A stretch of 64,000 nt of DNA from Pantoea sp. Ap-967 (GCF_011752565.1 NZ_VWXK01000009.1:124001-188000); one strand, 5' to 3'. Counted from the stretch's first letter, positions 16,791 through 26,162 are shown. Numbers and translations are program-made. The notes: generated by a model not told the origin, from the sequence alone.

Positions 16791-17993
16791 ATGAAATCGA
16801 ACATCCTGATCATCGGTGCCGGCTTTGCCGGTGTCTGGAGCGCCCTGAGCGCCGCCCGCCTGCTCGACCAGGCCCAGCGCGACGACCTGAGCATCAGCGT
16901 GCTCGCCCCCCAGCCTGAACTACGCATTCGCCCACGCTTCTACGAAGCCGACGTGCACAGCCTGAAGGCGCCGGTTGGCGAATTGTTCGAAGCGGTAGGC
17001 GTGCGTTTCATCACCGGTAATGCCGAGGCCATCGATGCCGAAGGCCGCAGCGTCAGCTACCGCGATGCCAACGGCCAGTACCAGCAAATCGCCTACGACC
17101 GGCTGATTCTGGCGGCCGGCAGCCAGGTGGCACGCCCACCGGTGCCAGGCCTTGCCGAACATGCCTTCGATGTTGACCAGATGGAGTCGGCCATGAAGCT
17201 CGAAGCGCACCTGGTTGGCCTGGCCGCCCTGCCCGCCTCGCCGGCCCGCCACACCGTGGTGGTGTGCGGGGGTGGCTTTACCGGCATCGAAACCGCCACG
17301 GAGATTCCTGCCCGCCTGCGTGCGGTGCTCGGTAGCGATACCCCGGTGCGGGTGGTGATGGTCGACCGCGCCGAACACGCCGGCGCCGCACTGGGCGCAG
17401 GCATTACCCCGTCGATCATCGCCGCCTGCGAGCAAGCGGGCGTGCAATGGCTGGCCGGCACCTCGGTGGTGGCCGTGGACGCCGGTGGCGTCACCCTGGA
17501 CAACGGCGAGTACATCGCCAGCAAGACGGTGATCTGGACCGTTGGCGTGAAAGCCAGCCCGCTGACCGCCCAGGTGGCCGGTGAGCGCGACGCCCTTGGC
17601 CGGTTGAAGGTCGACGACCACCTCAAGGTCATCGGCCAGGCGCACATCTACGCCACCGGCGACACCGCCTGGGCCGCCGTCGACGAGCTGGGCAACCACG
17701 CCCTGATGACCTGCCAGCACGCCATCCCCATGGGCCGCCATTCCGGCAACAACGCCATGGCCGACCTGCTGGGCATCGCCCCGGTGGCCTACCGCCAGCC
17801 CAAGTACGTCACCTGCCTGGACCTGGGCGAATGGGGCGCGGCCTACAGCGAAGGCTGGGCGCGTGAACTGAAGTTGCAGGGCGAGGAAGGCAAGGCCCTC
17901 AAGCGCCAGATCAACTCGGTGTGGATCTACCCGCCGGCCGCAGATCGGGCCTTGGCCCTGGCTGCCGCCGACCCCATGATCGCGATCGTTTAA
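16791..17993 (+). CDS. NAD(P)/FAD-dependent oxidoreductase (type II NADH dehydrogenase-like)
   Basis: 400 residues. Two Rossmann motifs are seen: GAGFAGVWSAL (9-19, FAD) and CGGGFTGIETATE (about 158-170, NADH). A third FAD motif, YATGDTAW, is near residue 282. The IRPRFYEAD segment replaces the usual quinone-reductase loop. The start at 16791 is preferred because CGGAG is seven bases upstream. It likely passes electrons from NADH to quinone or another acceptor at the inner membrane. It is divergent from an Rrf2 regulator, so expression is probably redox controlled. Confidence 0.8.
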   Translation: MKSNILIIGAGFAGVWSALSAARLLDQAQRDDLSISVLAPQPELRIRPRFYEADVHSLKAPVGELFEAVGVRFITGNAEAIDAEGRSVSYRDANGQYQQIAYDRLILAAGSQVARPPVPGLAEHAFDVDQMESAMKLEAHLVGLAALPASPARHTVVVCGGGFTGIETATEIPARLRAVLGSDTPVRVVMVDRAEHAGAALGAGITPSIIAACEQAGVQWLAGTSVVAVDAGGVTLDNGEYIASKTVIWTVGVKASPLTAQVAGERDALGRLKVDDHLKVIGQAHIYATGDTAWAAVDELGNHALMTCQHAIPMGRHSGNNAMADLLGIAPVAYRQPKYVTCLDLGEWGAAYSEGWARELKLQGEEGKALKRQINSVWIYPPAADRALALAAADPMIAIV

Positions 17994-18005
17994 GCGCAAA
18001 ATCCT

Positions 18006-18036
18006 GACAGATCCGTCAAATAATGACGGATTTGTC
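18006..18036. terminator. Inverted repeat after the oxidoreductase gene
   Basis: GACAGATCCGTCA and TGACGGATTTGTC form a 13-base stem with one mismatch and a five-base AATAA loop, 13 bases after the stop codon. It is a probable terminator. The AT-rich loop and partial symmetry also allow a protein site ahead of the chemoreceptor gene. Confidence 0.5.
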
Positions 18037-18225
18037 GGAACTTGTCGTTACATTGAATGACTGGTCAATATTAATGGCCATATGGCATCATTCAAATCAA
18101 AAACAGATTCAAGAGGGTGAGGAACACATTTAATTCGCAGCGCATCGAGAGCCTGGCACCTCCCCGGTAGCCCGGCCAGCCGTCCATGCTCTTGACGCCT
18201 GCACGCCACCGTCAAGGAGCATTCC

Positions 18226-19851
18226 ATGCAGTTACGGAATATGAAGATCGGCATTCGCGCTGCCAGCGTTTTTGCCCTGTTGGGCGTATTGGTCCTGGCC
18301 ATGGGCCTTATCGCACTGTACGAAACCCGGCAAATGGACTCGGCCACGGACGAGATCCGTGTCACCTGGATGCCCGCCGTGGTCGCCCTGGGCGACATCA
18401 GCACCGACCTTGGGCGCGCCCGCGCCGTCACCCTGCGCGCCGCGCTGGACGACAGCCCCAGCGAACGCGCGCGCAACATCGAGCTGGTTAGCGGCATCAA
18501 CCAGCAACTCAAGGGCAGCCTCAAGGATTACGAAGACACCATCATCGCGGCCGACGACCGCGCCCTGTTCAACGCCTTTACCGCCGCCCACCAGCAATAC
18601 CTCGACCTGCAGGCCCGCGTCCTGCAAGACATCGGTGCCGGGCGCATGGCCGAGGCCAAGCAACAGCTCAGCGGCCCGCTGACCCTGTACGCCGACAGCA
18701 TGATGAAAGCCATGACCGCGCTGATCGCCTACAACGGCAAGGGCGCCGAGGATGCCTCGCAGCGCAGCAGCGATGTGGCCGACGAAGCCCTCACCGCCAT
18801 CATCGCGTCGCTGCTGGTGATCATGCTCGCCCTGGCCGCCATCGCCACCCTGCTCACCCGCAGCATCGTGGTGCCCCTGGCCGATGCCGTGGCCGTGGCC
18901 GAGCGCGTGGCGACCGGCGACCTGACCCAGGACATCCGCGTACTGGGCCGCGACGAGCCGGCGCTGCTGCTGCGCGCCCTGGGCCGCATGCAGGCCAGCC
19001 TGCGCGACACCATCCGGCAGATCGCCGCCAGCTCCGACCAGTTGGCCTCGGCCTCCGAAGAGCTGCACAGCGTCACCGAAGACACCAGCCGCGGCCTGCA
19101 CCAGCAAAGCGCCGAGATCGACCAGGCGGCCACGGCGGTGAACCAGATGACCTCAGCCGTTGAGGAAGTGGCGAACAATGCGGTGAGCACCGCCGATGCG
19201 TCCAAGGGCGCCGACCAGAACACCCGTGATGGCCGCGACCAGGTCAACCAGGCCCTGGCGGAAATCCAGCACCTGGTCGAGGACGTGACCGGCACCGCCA
19301 CCGAGATCGAGCAATTGGCGAGCAACGCCGCTGAAATCAGCCGAGTGCTGGATGTGATCGGCTCGATTGCCGGGCAAACCAACCTGCTGGCACTCAATGC
19401 CGCCATCGAGGCGGCACGCGCCGGCGAGGCAGGCCGTGGCTTTGCCGTGGTGGCCGATGAAGTGCGGGCGCTGGCCCACCGTACTCAGCAGTCGACGGCA
19501 GAGATCGAGCAGATGATCGCGGGTATTCAAACCGGCACCGAGCGCGCCGTGACGGCGATGCACAGCAGCCAGGGGCGCGCCAGCGGCACGCTGCAGGTGG
19601 CCCAGGGTGCCGGTGAGGCGTTGGAGGTAATTGCCGAAGCGATTGCCTCGATCAACCAGCGCAACCTGGTGATCGCCAGTGCCTCGGAACAGCAGGCACA
19701 GGTGGCGCGGGAGGTGGACCGCAACCTGGTGAACATTCGCGACCTGTCGATGCAGACCTCGGCGGGGGCCAATCAGACCAGCGCGGCGGCGCAGGACCTT
19801 TCGCGCCTGGCGGTGGATTTGAATGGGATGGTGGCGCAGTTCAGGGTTTGA
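18226..19851 (+). CDS. Methyl-accepting chemotaxis protein (first of a tandem pair)
   Basis: 541 residues; AAGGAG lies before the ATG. There is one membrane helix at about 10-32, a four-helix-bundle-type periplasmic sensor (33-185) without the Cache signature, and a second membrane helix at about 188-210. A HAMP domain (about 212-265) and a long cytoplasmic signalling coiled coil follow. The hairpin tip ([27 protein letters not shown], about 369-395) binds CheA and CheW. No C-terminal CheR-tethering pentapeptide is present. The next gene is a close paralogue of the same length. The ligand is unknown. Confidence 0.9.
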   Translation: MQLRNMKIGIRAASVFALLGVLVLAMGLIALYETRQMDSATDEIRVTWMPAVVALGDISTDLGRARAVTLRAALDDSPSERARNIELVSGINQQLKGSLKDYEDTIIAADDRALFNAFTAAHQQYLDLQARVLQDIGAGRMAEAKQQLSGPLTLYADSMMKAMTALIAYNGKGAEDASQRSSDVADEALTAIIASLLVIMLALAAIATLLTRSIVVPLADAVAVAERVATGDLTQDIRVLGRDEPALLLRALGRMQASLRDTIRQIAASSDQLASASEELHSVTEDTSRGLHQQSAEIDQAATAVNQMTSAVEEVANNAVSTADASKGADQNTRDGRDQVNQALAEIQHLVEDVTGTATEIEQLASNAAEISRVLDVIGSIAGQTNLLALNAAIEAARAGEAGRGFAVVADEVRALAHRTQQSTAEIEQMIAGIQTGTERAVTAMHSSQGRASGTLQVAQGAGEALEVIAEAIASINQRNLVIASASEQQAQVAREVDRNLVNIRDLSMQTSAGANQTSAAAQDLSRLAVDLNGMVAQFRV

Positions 19852-19860
19852 TCTGAGATC

Positions 19861-19906
19861 GCCGGGGCCGCTTTGCGGCCCATTCGCGGGGCAAGCCCGC
19901 GCCTAC
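19861..19906. repeat. REP element, class A
   Basis: One unit in the gap between the two chemoreceptor genes (TTCGCGGGGCAAGCCCGCGC), with a GGGCCGCTTTGCGGCCC stem next to it. It may separate their transcripts. Confidence 0.8.
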
Positions 19907-20038
19907 AGCGGGCCCGCGACAGAATGCCTCACCCCCCTCTGGCTGCTGGCACCTCTGATAGCCCCATGCAATCATCTGTAGACAATTTGTATAACGGACG
20001 TCGAGCCGTTGCAATCAAGCCTTGTCACGGAGTGTCGC

Positions 20039-21664
20039 ATGCGGTTGAGGAACATGAAGATCGGCAAACGGGCAGCCTGCCTGTTCGTGCTGCTGGGGGT
20101 GCTGGTGTTGGCCATGGGGCTGGTTTCGCTGTTTGAAACCCAGCGCATGGACAGCGCCTCGGAAGACGTGCGCGGCGGTTGGATGCCGGCGGTGGTTTCG
20201 CTTGGCGCGGTCAGCACCAACCTCGGCCAGGCACGCATCCTGCTGCTGCGCAGCGCCCTGGAAACCGACGCCCAGGCCCGTGCCGGCGCGCTCGCAGCGC
20301 TCAACACCGCCCGCCAGGGCCTGCGCGACGACATTCACGCCTACGAGCAAACCGTGACCACGCCGATGGGGCGCACCCGCTTCGATGCCTTCACCTCCGC
20401 CTACCAAGGCTATGAGCAACTGCAATCGCGCATTGCCGAGCATATCGCCGCCGGGGACGTCGACAGTGCCCGGGCGCTGATCGCCAGCCAGTTGAACCCC
20501 CTGGCCGAAACCATGATGCAGGCCATGCGCGCGCTCATCGACTTCAACAGCAGCGGCGCCTACGCCGCCACCCAGCGCACCAGCGATGCCGCCCGCGAGG
20601 CCTACCAGATCATCCTGGTGGCACTGGCCCTGATCATGCTTGCCCTGGCGGCCATCGCCACCCTGCTTACCCGCAGCATCGTCGCGCCACTGGCCGATGC
20701 CGTGGCCGTGGCCGAACGGGTCGCCACCGGCGACCTCACCCGCGACATCCACGTGGTCGGCCACGACGAGCCGGCCTTGCTGCTGGCGGCCCTGCGCCGC
20801 ATGCAAGAGAGCCTGCGCGACACCCTGCGCCATATCGCCGCCAGCGCCGACCAGCTGGCCTCGGCCTCGGAAGAGCTGCACAGCGTGACCGAAGACACCA
20901 GCCGCGGGTTGCACCAGCAAAGCGCCGAGATCGACCAGGCCGCCACCGCCGTCAACCAGATGACCGCGGCCGTTGAAGAGGTGGCGAACAATGCGGTCAG
21001 CACCGCCGATGCCTCCCAGGGCGCCGACCGCACCACCCGCGATGGCCGCGACCAGGTCAACCGGGCACTGGCCTCGTTGCAGCACCTGGTCGAGGATGTG
21101 ACCGGCACCGCTGCGGAAATTCAGCAACTGGCCAGCAACGCCAATGAAATCAGCCGGGTGCTGGACGTGATTGGCGCGATTGCCGGGCAGACCAACTTGC
21201 TGGCCCTGAACGCCGCCATCGAAGCCGCGCGGGCCGGCGAGGCAGGCCGTGGCTTTGCCGTGGTGGCCGATGAAGTGCGGGCGTTGGCCCACCGTACCCA
21301 GCAATCCACGGCCGAGATCGAGCAGATGATCGCGGGCATCCAGAATGGCACCGAGCGCGCCGTGACGGCGATGCAAAGCAGCCAGGGGCGTGCCAGCGGA
21401 ACCTTGCAAGTGGCGCAGTCTGCCGGGGAGGCGCTGGAGGTGATCGCCGAGGCGATTGCCTCGATCAACGAGCGTAACCTGGTGATTGCCAGTGCCTCGG
21501 AGCAGCAGGCGCAGGTGGCGCGGGAGGTGGACCGCAACCTGGTGAACATTCGCGACCTGTCGATGCAGACATCGGCAGGGGCCAATCAGACCAGTGCGGC
21601 GGCGCAGGACCTGTCGCGCCTTGCGGTTGATTTGAACGGGCGGGTGGCGCAGTTCAGGGTTTGA
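20039..21664 (+). CDS. Methyl-accepting chemotaxis protein (second of a tandem pair)
   Basis: 541 residues, the same length as its upstream paralogue when started at the ATG of 20039 (CGGAGTG upstream; the N-terminus [11 protein letters not shown] aligns with [11 protein letters not shown]). From the HAMP domain on, the two proteins are nearly identical, down to the C-terminal [18 protein letters not shown]. The periplasmic sensor domains (residues 33-185) differ clearly, for example in the middle helices. They are probably a duplicated receptor pair with different ligands sharing one signalling module. A REP pair follows the gene. Confidence 0.9.
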   Translation: MRLRNMKIGKRAACLFVLLGVLVLAMGLVSLFETQRMDSASEDVRGGWMPAVVSLGAVSTNLGQARILLLRSALETDAQARAGALAALNTARQGLRDDIHAYEQTVTTPMGRTRFDAFTSAYQGYEQLQSRIAEHIAAGDVDSARALIASQLNPLAETMMQAMRALIDFNSSGAYAATQRTSDAAREAYQIILVALALIMLALAAIATLLTRSIVAPLADAVAVAERVATGDLTRDIHVVGHDEPALLLAALRRMQESLRDTLRHIAASADQLASASEELHSVTEDTSRGLHQQSAEIDQAATAVNQMTAAVEEVANNAVSTADASQGADRTTRDGRDQVNRALASLQHLVEDVTGTAAEIQQLASNANEISRVLDVIGAIAGQTNLLALNAAIEAARAGEAGRGFAVVADEVRALAHRTQQSTAEIEQMIAGIQNGTERAVTAMQSSQGRASGTLQVAQSAGEALEVIAEAIASINERNLVIASASEQQAQVAREVDRNLVNIRDLSMQTSAGANQTSAAAQDLSRLAVDLNGRVAQFRV

Positions 21665-21672
21665 CCTGAGAT

Positions 21673-21770
21673 CGCCGGGGCCGCGTTGCGGCCCATCGCA
21701 GGCAAGCCTGCTCCTACACGGTACCTGTAGGAGCAGGCTTGCCTGCGATGGGCTGCAAAGCAGCCCCCTG
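21673..21770. repeat. REP pair, inverted
   Basis: Two REP units facing each other (GGCCCATCGCAGGCAAGCCT and its complement at 21727-21752), flanked by GGGGCCGC and AGCAGCCCC. It lies between convergent genes. Confidence 0.85.
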
Positions 21771-21780
21771 TCACAATCTA

Positions 21781-23187
21781 TCAGTCGTTAACACTCAAAA
21801 CCCGCCCAGCCTTCTCAGCCGCCTTACCCCGGGTCGCCAGGCAATAATACAGCGGCACCGTCACCAGCAACCCGAACACCCACGACAGGTCAGCCCCTTC
21901 GACAATGTTCGAGTACGGCCCCACATACAGCGACGTATTGGCAAACGGCAACTGCACCAGGATGCCGCAGGCGTAGGCAATGATCGCGTGGTGGTTGAAG
22001 CGGCCATAGATGCCACCGTCCGCGCTGAAGATCGACGCAATGTCGTACTGCGCTTTCTTGATCAGGTAGAAGTCGATCAGGTTGATCGACGCCCACGGCA
22101 CCAACACCAGCAGCAGCGCCAGGATCAGGCCGATGAACTGGCCGATGAAGCCTGCCGAGGCATTCAGCGCCACCATCGCGCAGCCCACCAGAATCACCGA
22201 CGCCAGTACCACCCGCACCTTGATGCTCGGCGTCCATTGCGCGGCGAAGGTCTGGATGGCGGTGACGATCGACAGCACCGCGCCATACAGGTTGAGGGCG
22301 TTGTGGCTGATGATGTTGAGCAGGAACAAGACCATCAGGATCGGGCCCAGCCAGCCGGTGGCCTGCTTGACCGCGTCCATGGCATCGGTGCCTTCCGGCA
22401 CGCACAGCACCGCTACCGCACCAAAGCTGAAGCACAGGATAGTGCCCAGGGTGGCGCCGAAGTAGGTGGCCCAGAACGGCTTGGCGATGCCCACCTCACG
22501 CGGCAGGTAGCGTGAGTAGTCGGAAGTGTATGGCGAGAAGCTGATCTGCCAGATGGTGCCCAGCGACACCGTGGCAATGAAGCCCGACAGGTTGAAGGCG
22601 CCCCGGCTGAAGAAGTCGGCCGGCAGCTGCTGCACGAACATCATGATGAAACCGGCCAGCAGCGCCGAGCCCATCACCCAGGTGCCGATGCGGTTGAGGA
22701 TGTGGATGAAGCGGTAGCCGATCACGCCAATGGCAGTGGCGCTCAGGGCACCGATCACGATCGCGCCCGGCATCGGCACGCTCGGCGCGATGCCGTGGAT
22801 GGTCTTGCCCGCCAGGACGATGTTGGAAATGAAGAAGCCGACATAGATCAGCGCGGTGAAGAACACGATCAGCAAGGCGCCGTAGCGGCCGAACTGGCCC
22901 CGGCTCTGCACCATCTGTGGAATGCCCAGCTGCGGTCCCTGCGCAGAGGCCAGGGCGATGACCACGCCCCCGACAAGGTGGCCCAGCACGATGGCGACCA
23001 GGCCCCACAACAGGTTCAGGTGGAACACCTGGACCACCATGGCGCCGGTGACGATGGGCAGTGGCGCGATGTTGGTACTGAACCAGAGGGTGAACAGGTC
23101 ACGCGCCTTCCCATGGCGCTCGGCAGGTGGAACGTAATCGACCGTGTGATTCTCGACAAACTGGTGTTGCGACGACGGTTGGGACAT
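21781..23187 (-). CDS. NCS1-family purine/cytosine-type permease
   Basis: 468 residues with about 12 membrane helices. The N-terminus (VDYVPPAERHGKARDLFTLW then NIAPLPIVTGA) is typical of the nucleobase:cation symporter-1 family (CodB, PucI, HyuP). A paralogue lies at 31423-32835 with the same N-terminal motif. It imports a nitrogen-containing ring compound; which one is unknown. It is divergent from the flavin reductase gene and has a GntR-type operator between its -35 and -10 elements, so it belongs to the same regulon. Confidence 0.82.
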   Translation of the reverse strand: MSQPSSQHQFVENHTVDYVPPAERHGKARDLFTLWFSTNIAPLPIVTGAMVVQVFHLNLLWGLVAIVLGHLVGGVVIALASAQGPQLGIPQMVQSRGQFGRYGALLIVFFTALIYVGFFISNIVLAGKTIHGIAPSVPMPGAIVIGALSATAIGVIGYRFIHILNRIGTWVMGSALLAGFIMMFVQQLPADFFSRGAFNLSGFIATVSLGTIWQISFSPYTSDYSRYLPREVGIAKPFWATYFGATLGTILCFSFGAVAVLCVPEGTDAMDAVKQATGWLGPILMVLFLLNIISHNALNLYGAVLSIVTAIQTFAAQWTPSIKVRVVLASVILVGCAMVALNASAGFIGQFIGLILALLLVLVPWASINLIDFYLIKKAQYDIASIFSADGGIYGRFNHHAIIAYACGILVQLPFANTSLYVGPYSNIVEGADLSWVFGLLVTVPLYYCLATRGKAAEKAGRVLSVND

Positions 23188-23259
23188 GGTTTTCAGCTCG
23201 AAAGGTCGTTTTTATCTTTGTAAGGAAACCGCATCTAGGCGGCCTCTCAGCTGCGGACC

Positions 23260-23287
23260 ATATTATGGTATTCCAAACTTTTGACAA
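23260..23287 (-). promoter_or_regulatory. Promoter of the NCS1 permease with embedded GntR operator
   Basis: Read on the minus strand, TTGTCA (23287-23282) is followed after 16 bases by TAATAT (23265-23260). The 10-base site TGGTATTCCA (23266-23275), one mismatch from TGGTATACCA, sits between them. Binding there would block RNA polymerase. Confidence 0.55.
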
Positions 23288-23353
23288 CACTGATCCGCAG
23301 TAAAAAACGCCCGCTGATCTGCCTGCACAACCCCTGCGACAAACCGCCTCACC

Positions 23354-23384
23354 GCTCAAGGCCACGGTTTACGTGGCCTTGAGC
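23354..23384. other. Perfect 13-bp hairpin between divergent promoters
   Basis: GCTCAAGGCCACG pairs exactly with CGTGGCCTTGAGC across a five-base GTTTA loop. No T-run follows in either direction, so an insulator, a regulator site or an mRNA stem is as likely as a terminator. Confidence 0.55.
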
Positions 23385-23436
23385 CGTTCATCGTGAAAAA
23401 CAGGGTTTGAAAATTCTGCTTGCAAAATAGGTATTA

Positions 23437-23446
23437 CGGTATACCA
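23437..23446. promoter_or_regulatory. GntR operator, rightward flavin reductase
   Basis: CGGTATACCA, one mismatch from the perfect palindrome TGGTATACCA. It is followed by TCAGACA, which also follows the copy at 25516. It lies 57 bases ahead of the flavin reductase ATG and just after a TTGAAA hexamer. Confidence 0.6.
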
Positions 23447-23503
23447 TCAGACACATCAACGATAAAAACCGCGGACCACCGCAGCCTTTCAGAGGTACAC
23501 CAG

Positions 23504-23989
23504 ATGATCGACGCAACCGTCTACAAGCACGTCCTGGGCTCCTTCCCGTCCGGCGTGACCGTCATCACCACCCTGGACGACGACGGCTCGGTCGTCGGCC
23601 TGACCGCCAGCGCTTTCTCTTCCCTGTCGATGGACCCGCCGCTGGTGCTGTTCTGCCCCAACTACAGCTCCGACTCCTACCCTGTGCTGATCAAGAGCAA
23701 GCGCTTCGCCATTCACCTGCTCTCCGGTGAACAGCAGGCCGAAGCCTATGCGTTCGCCAAGAAAGGCAAGGACAAGGCCGCTGGCATCGAGTGGACCCTG
23801 AGCGAGCTGGGCAACCCGATCCTGGCCGGCGCCACAGCCGTCATCGAATGCGAACTGTGGCGTGAATATGAAGGTGGCGACCACGCCATCATGGTCGGCA
23901 AGGTACACAACCTGATCGTGCCTGAGGATGCGCCTCGGCCGATGATCTACTGCCGCGGCAAGATGGCCAGCCTGCCCGCCTTTGCCTGA
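23504..23989 (+). CDS. Flavin reductase family protein (copy 1)
   Basis: 161 residues of the flavin reductase-like fold (PF01613). It supplies reduced FMN to a partner monooxygenase, using NAD(P)H. GSFPSGVTVITTLDDDG (11-27) and LTASAFSSLSMDPPLVLFCP are the flavin-binding signature region, and WREYEGGDHAIMVGKV contains the family histidine. The ATG at 23504 has AGAGG nine bases upstream. It is about four-fifths identical by eye to the copy at 28556. The LLM monooxygenase gene lies 75 bases downstream, making the two a natural two-component system. Confidence 0.88.
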   Translation: MIDATVYKHVLGSFPSGVTVITTLDDDGSVVGLTASAFSSLSMDPPLVLFCPNYSSDSYPVLIKSKRFAIHLLSGEQQAEAYAFAKKGKDKAAGIEWTLSELGNPILAGATAVIECELWREYEGGDHAIMVGKVHNLIVPEDAPRPMIYCRGKMASLPAFA

Positions 23990-24011
23990 AGCCTATTCTG
24001 AATCGAGACAC

Positions 24012-24037
24012 CTGGCGCCTACCCTGTCTGGCGCCAG
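24012..24037. terminator. Small hairpin between flavin reductase and LLM genes
   Basis: CTGGCGCC and GGCGCCAG form an 8-bp perfect stem with a 10-base loop. It has no T-run and could tune the ratio of the two gene products rather than end transcription. Confidence 0.4.
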
Positions 24038-24064
24038 ACACTTTCAAGCGTTGAGGAAAGCCCC

Positions 24065-25105
24065 ATGAAATTTTCGTTGTTCGTGCACATGGAACGTTGG
24101 GATGAACAGGTCAGCCACCGCCAGCTGTTCGAAGACCTGACCGAACTGACCCTGATGGCCGAGCACGGCGGTTTCAGCACCGTGTGGATCGGCGAACACC
24201 ACGCCATGGAATACACCATTTCGCCAAGCCCGATGCCGCTGCTGGCGTACCTGGCCGCGCGCACCGAGAAAATCCGCCTGGGCGCCGGCACCATCATCGC
24301 GCCGTTCTGGAACCCGATCCGCGTGGCCGGTGAATGCGCCCTGCTCGACGTCATCAGCAATGGCCGCATGGAAGTGGGCCTGGCCCGCGGCGCCTACCAG
24401 TTCGAATTCGACCGCATGGCAGGCGGCATGCCGGCCACCGACGGTGGCAAGGCCCTGCGTGAAATGGTGCCAGTGGTGCGCAAGCTGTGGGAAGGCGACT
24501 ACGCCCATGACGGCGAAGTGTACAAGTTCCCCACTTCCACCAGCGTGCCCAAGCCGTTCAACGCCACCCCGCCGATGTGGATCGCCGCCCGCGACCCCGA
24601 CTCGCACAACTTCGCCGTGGCCAACGGCTGCAACGTGATGGTCACCCCGCTGATGAAGGGTGACGAGGAAGTGCTGGACCTGAAGAACAAGTTCCAGGCC
24701 GCCCTGGACAACAACCCGGATGTGCCGCGCCCGCAACTGATGGTGCTGCGCCACACCCACGTTCACAGCCCGGCCGAGCCGGAAGGCTGGAAAGTCGGTG
24801 CCCAGGCCATCTCGCGCTTCTACCGCACCTTCGATGCCTGGTTCGGCAACAAGACCACCCCGGTCAACGGCTTCCTGGAGCCGAGCCCGGAGTCCAAGTT
24901 CGCCGAAGTGCCGGCGTTCCAGCTGGAGAACATCCGCAAGAACACCATGATCGGCACCCCGGAAGAAATCATCGCGCGCATCAAGTATTACCAGGAACTC
25001 GGTGTCGACGAGTTCAGCTTCTGGTGCGACAACAGCTTGCCCCACGCCGAGAAGAAGAAGTCTTTGGAGCTGTTCATCAAGGAAGTGGTGCCGGCCTTCG
25101 CCTGA
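24065..25105 (+). CDS. LLM-class flavin-dependent monooxygenase
   Basis: 346 residues, a luciferase-like TIM-barrel protein that uses reduced FMN and O2. FSTVWIGEHHAMEYTISPSP (residues 39-58) and the ANGRMEVGLARGAYQFEF-type segment (about 98-116) are typical. The C-terminus has the GTPEEIIARIKYYQELGVDEF element. Family relatives include RutA (uracil ring opening) and pyridine-ring-cleaving enzymes. The start has GAGGAAAG six bases upstream. A strong terminator follows. With the adjacent flavin reductase it is the likely oxidative step of this cluster. Confidence 0.85.
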   Translation: MKFSLFVHMERWDEQVSHRQLFEDLTELTLMAEHGGFSTVWIGEHHAMEYTISPSPMPLLAYLAARTEKIRLGAGTIIAPFWNPIRVAGECALLDVISNGRMEVGLARGAYQFEFDRMAGGMPATDGGKALREMVPVVRKLWEGDYAHDGEVYKFPTSTSVPKPFNATPPMWIAARDPDSHNFAVANGCNVMVTPLMKGDEEVLDLKNKFQAALDNNPDVPRPQLMVLRHTHVHSPAEPEGWKVGAQAISRFYRTFDAWFGNKTTPVNGFLEPSPESKFAEVPAFQLENIRKNTMIGTPEEIIARIKYYQELGVDEFSFWCDNSLPHAEKKKSLELFIKEVVPAFA

Positions 25106-25135
25106 ATTCCCATTGCCTGAAACATTGCGGGACGC

Positions 25136-25182
25136 GCCCGCTCCCGTGGGCCCCCGTGGCCTGCGCGAGCGGGCTTTTTTTT
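25136..25182 (+). terminator. Rho-independent terminator of the LLM gene
   Basis: GCCCGCTC (25136-25143) pairs with GAGCGGGC (25167-25174), and eight T residues follow directly. It is the clearest intrinsic terminator in the window, and it separates the LLM gene from the next operon. Confidence 0.85.
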
Positions 25183-25213
25183 GGGGGTACGCCTTGGGGT
25201 TTGCGGTGTGTTC

Positions 25214-25280
25214 GAGATCGAGCGCCGCCCGCGCGGCGCTTCGCGAGCTGCGCTCGCTCCTACGTTTGTTTCGTGCCAGT
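25214..25280 (-). repeat. Extended class-B REP, minus orientation
   Basis: Its reverse complement matches the unit at 908-973 over about 65 bases, including the flanking CGAAACAAACGTAGG. Confidence 0.85.
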
Positions 25281-25375
25281 AACGCCTGTGGCAGTCGCGC
25301 GCGTCCGCCTTGTTTTTACGACGCGATATCGCGTGATGCGCCAAGGCATTCACGCGCAACTCCTCAGGACTCACT

Positions 25376-25440
25376 GGCCCGAAATAAACGTAGGAGCTCG
25401 CGAAGCGCCGCGCGGGCGGCGCTCGATCTCACAGGCGCTG
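25376..25440 (+). repeat. Extended class-B REP, plus orientation, short stem
   Basis: It matches the 908-973 unit but lacks about seven bases in the first stem (GTAGGAGCTCGCGAAGCG). Together with 25214-25280 it forms an inverted pair. Confidence 0.85.
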
Positions 25441-25515
25441 CAACCCTCAAGGCATACCCACCTTTCGTCCCCCCGCAAGAGAAATTTCATGCGCCCTCTT
25501 GCACAACAAATATTA

Positions 25516-25525
25516 TGGTATACCA
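25516..25525. promoter_or_regulatory. GntR operator, DUF1185 operon
   Basis: A perfect palindrome TGGTATACCA, preceded by ATTA and followed by TCAGACA as at 23437. It lies 41 bases before the PF06684 gene ATG. Confidence 0.65.
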
Positions 25526-25565
25526 TCAGACAACAAGAGCTGATAACCCTCACCAGGAGCCACCC

Positions 25566-26162
25566 ATGAGTTTCGAAATCCGCAAGATCGTCACCTACTC
25601 CGAAGAAACCCGCATCGAAGGCGGCAAGGCCACCGACAAGCCGGTGACCATGGTCGGCCTGGCTGTGGTGATCAAGAACCCATGGGCCGGCCGCGGTTTC
25701 GTTGAAGATCTGAAGCCGGAAATCCGCGCCAACTGCTCGGAGCTCGGTGCCCTGATGGTCGAGCGCCTGACTGCCGCCATCGGCGGTGCCGACAAGATCG
25801 AAGCCTATGGCAAAGCCGCCGTGGTGGGCGCCGATGGCGAGATCGAGCACGCCTCGGCCGTGATCCACACCCTGCGCTTTGGCAACCACTACCGCGAAGC
25901 GGTACAGGCCAAGAGCTACCTGAGCTTCACCAACAAGCGCGGCGGCCCAGGCACCTCGATCCAGATCCCGATGATGCAGAAGGACGACGAAGGCCTGCGT
26001 TCGCACTACATCACCCTGGAAATGCAGATCGAAGACGCCCCACGCGCCGACGAGATCGTCGTGGTCCTGGGCGCTGCCGACGGCGGCCGCCTGCACCCGC
26101 GCATCGGCAACCGCTACATCGACCTGGAAGAACTGGCTGCCGAAAAAGCCAACGCTCAATAA
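25566..26162 (+). CDS. PF06684 (DUF1185, 'amino acid synthesis') family protein
   Basis: 198 residues of the small family whose structures show a chorismate-mutase-like trimeric fold without a proven reaction. IRKIVTYSEETRIEGGK (5-21), NPWAGRGFVEDL (38-49) and the C-terminal GGRLHPRIGNRYIDLEEL are its hallmark segments. CCAGGAG lies ahead of the ATG. It is the first gene after the operator at 25516 and heads an operon with a hydrolase, an aldehyde dehydrogenase and a flavin reductase. The presence of PF06684 beside an LLM monooxygenase suggests a ring-cleavage or tautomerase/hydrolase step, which is inference. Confidence 0.82.
   Translation: MSFEIRKIVTYSEETRIEGGKATDKPVTMVGLAVVIKNPWAGRGFVEDLKPEIRANCSELGALMVERLTAAIGGADKIEAYGKAAVVGADGEIEHASAVIHTLRFGNHYREAVQAKSYLSFTNKRGGPGTSIQIPMMQKDDEGLRSHYITLEMQIEDAPRADEIVVVLGAADGGRLHPRIGNRYIDLEELAAEKANAQ

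Larger units (their letters stand above)
23188..23503. other. Divergent control region of the GntR regulon
   Basis: These 316 bases hold no gene. They contain the leftward permease promoter and its operator (23260-23287), a perfect hairpin (23354-23384), a TTGAAA hexamer (23407-23412) and the rightward operator (23437-23446) ahead of the flavin reductase gene. Confidence 0.7.
25106..25565. other. Gap with terminator, two REP units and a GntR operator
   Basis: These 460 bases contain no gene I can support. In order they hold the LLM terminator, an inverted pair of extended class-B REP units (25214-25280 and 25376-25440) separated by about 95 bases of unremarkable sequence, and the operator at 25516. 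Confidence 0.7.

Noticed and set aside
25281..25375. Small gene between the two extended REP units
   Set aside because: Short frames there have no ribosome site and consist mostly of REP-derived codons.
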